DNA of 48,925 nucleotides from Chloroherpeton thalassium (GTDB taxonomy: Bacteria > Bacteroidota > Ignavibacteria > Kapaibacteriales > UBA2268): the NCBI GenBank assembly GCA_020722095.1, contig DYLM01000001.1, positions 1 through 48,925 of the forward strand, read 5' to 3'. The notes below the pieces were generated by a model that made no database searches, was not told where the DNA came from, and saw only the letters and a list, made by a program, of their open reading frames with translations. Positions within the stretch are counted from its first letter, which is position 1; every line of letters starts with the position of its first letter. Of this stretch, positions 48,901-48,925 are shown piece after piece. Made by a program: the position numbers and the translations under genes.

Positions 48901-48925
48901 AAAGTTTATAAAGTTTGTAAAGTTT
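48899..48925. repeat. 9-bp tandem repeat at the window end
   Basis: Three copies of a 9-mer: ataaagttt (48899-48907), ataaagttt (48908-48916), gtaaagttt (48917-48925). The last 13 nt of the match to window start, agtttgtaaagtt, are also the first 13 nt of the window. Confidence 0.8.

Noticed and set aside
1-48925. Circular plasmid or phage genome because both ends share 13 nt
   Set aside because: The gene content is chromosomal (serS, pyrB, dapB, dapF, aroA, tRNA) and has no replication, partition or phage structural genes; the shared stretch is part of a short low-complexity repeat.

Overview
The window is an AT-rich, gene-dense bacterial chromosome segment with 48 protein genes and one tRNA. 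Three promoters can be read with the Bacteroidota layout, a TTG and a TAnnTTTG separated by exactly 19 nt. There is a two-membrane envelope (Wza/Wzz export, TonB-ExbB-ExbD, a patatin/POTRA/barrel protein) and flagellum-type control genes (fliW, csrA, motB). Together these suggest a flagellated Bacteroidota-related (FCB) lineage such as Ignavibacteria or Kapabacteria. That placement is an inference. I see no plasmid, phage or intact insertion-sequence genes.

Layout: 1-362 is an intergenic mosaic of palindromes. 363-3892 holds pdxH and a leftward suhB-dapF-M20 peptidase operon. 3983-8769 is an exopolysaccharide operon (SLBB/Wza-like exporter, Wzz-like chain-length protein) ending in a RelA/SpoT homologue with an intact hydrolase domain and an unrecognisable synthetase domain. 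8777-14014 is a leftward operon dprA - prenyl synthase - addB-like nuclease. 14104-14175 is tRNA-Glu(CUC), followed by a flippase and a G-rich repeat block. 15865-21430 holds envelope proteins, an AlbA-type regulator and an ECF sigma factor whose partner looks like an anti-sigma protein carrying a C-terminal beta-barrel-like region. 21631-28511 runs rightward: pyrB, prmC, a STAS protein, exbB-exbD-exbD-tonB, a TPR protein and a glycosyltransferase.

28524-35893 runs leftward: a response regulator, csrA, fliW, motB, a CBS protein, a DUF58 protein, a patatin-barrel protein, acylphosphatase and a DJ-1 protein. 35973-38471 holds aroA, gmhA and ferritin. 38472-38845 is a repeat-filled gap. 38846-42542 is a divergent three-subunit acyl-CoA carboxylase. 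42590-48900 holds a small possibly motility-related protein, dapB, a miniature inverted-repeat element, osmC, a DegT aminotransferase, serS and a Thermotoga-type maltosyltransferase homologue.

Most genes are housekeeping or envelope functions: lysine/DAP (dapB, dapF), aromatic amino acids (aroA), pyrimidines (pyrB), surface polysaccharide (exporter, Wzz, flippase, glycosyltransferase, gmhA, DegT) and motility control. I found no clear multi-gene novel system. The most unusual items are the hydrolase-only RelA/SpoT homologue in the polysaccharide operon, the anti-sigma/barrel fusion, the maltosyltransferase lacking the GH13 arginine, the atypical AroA active-site loop and a non-autonomous repeat family with 16-bp terminal inverted repeats.
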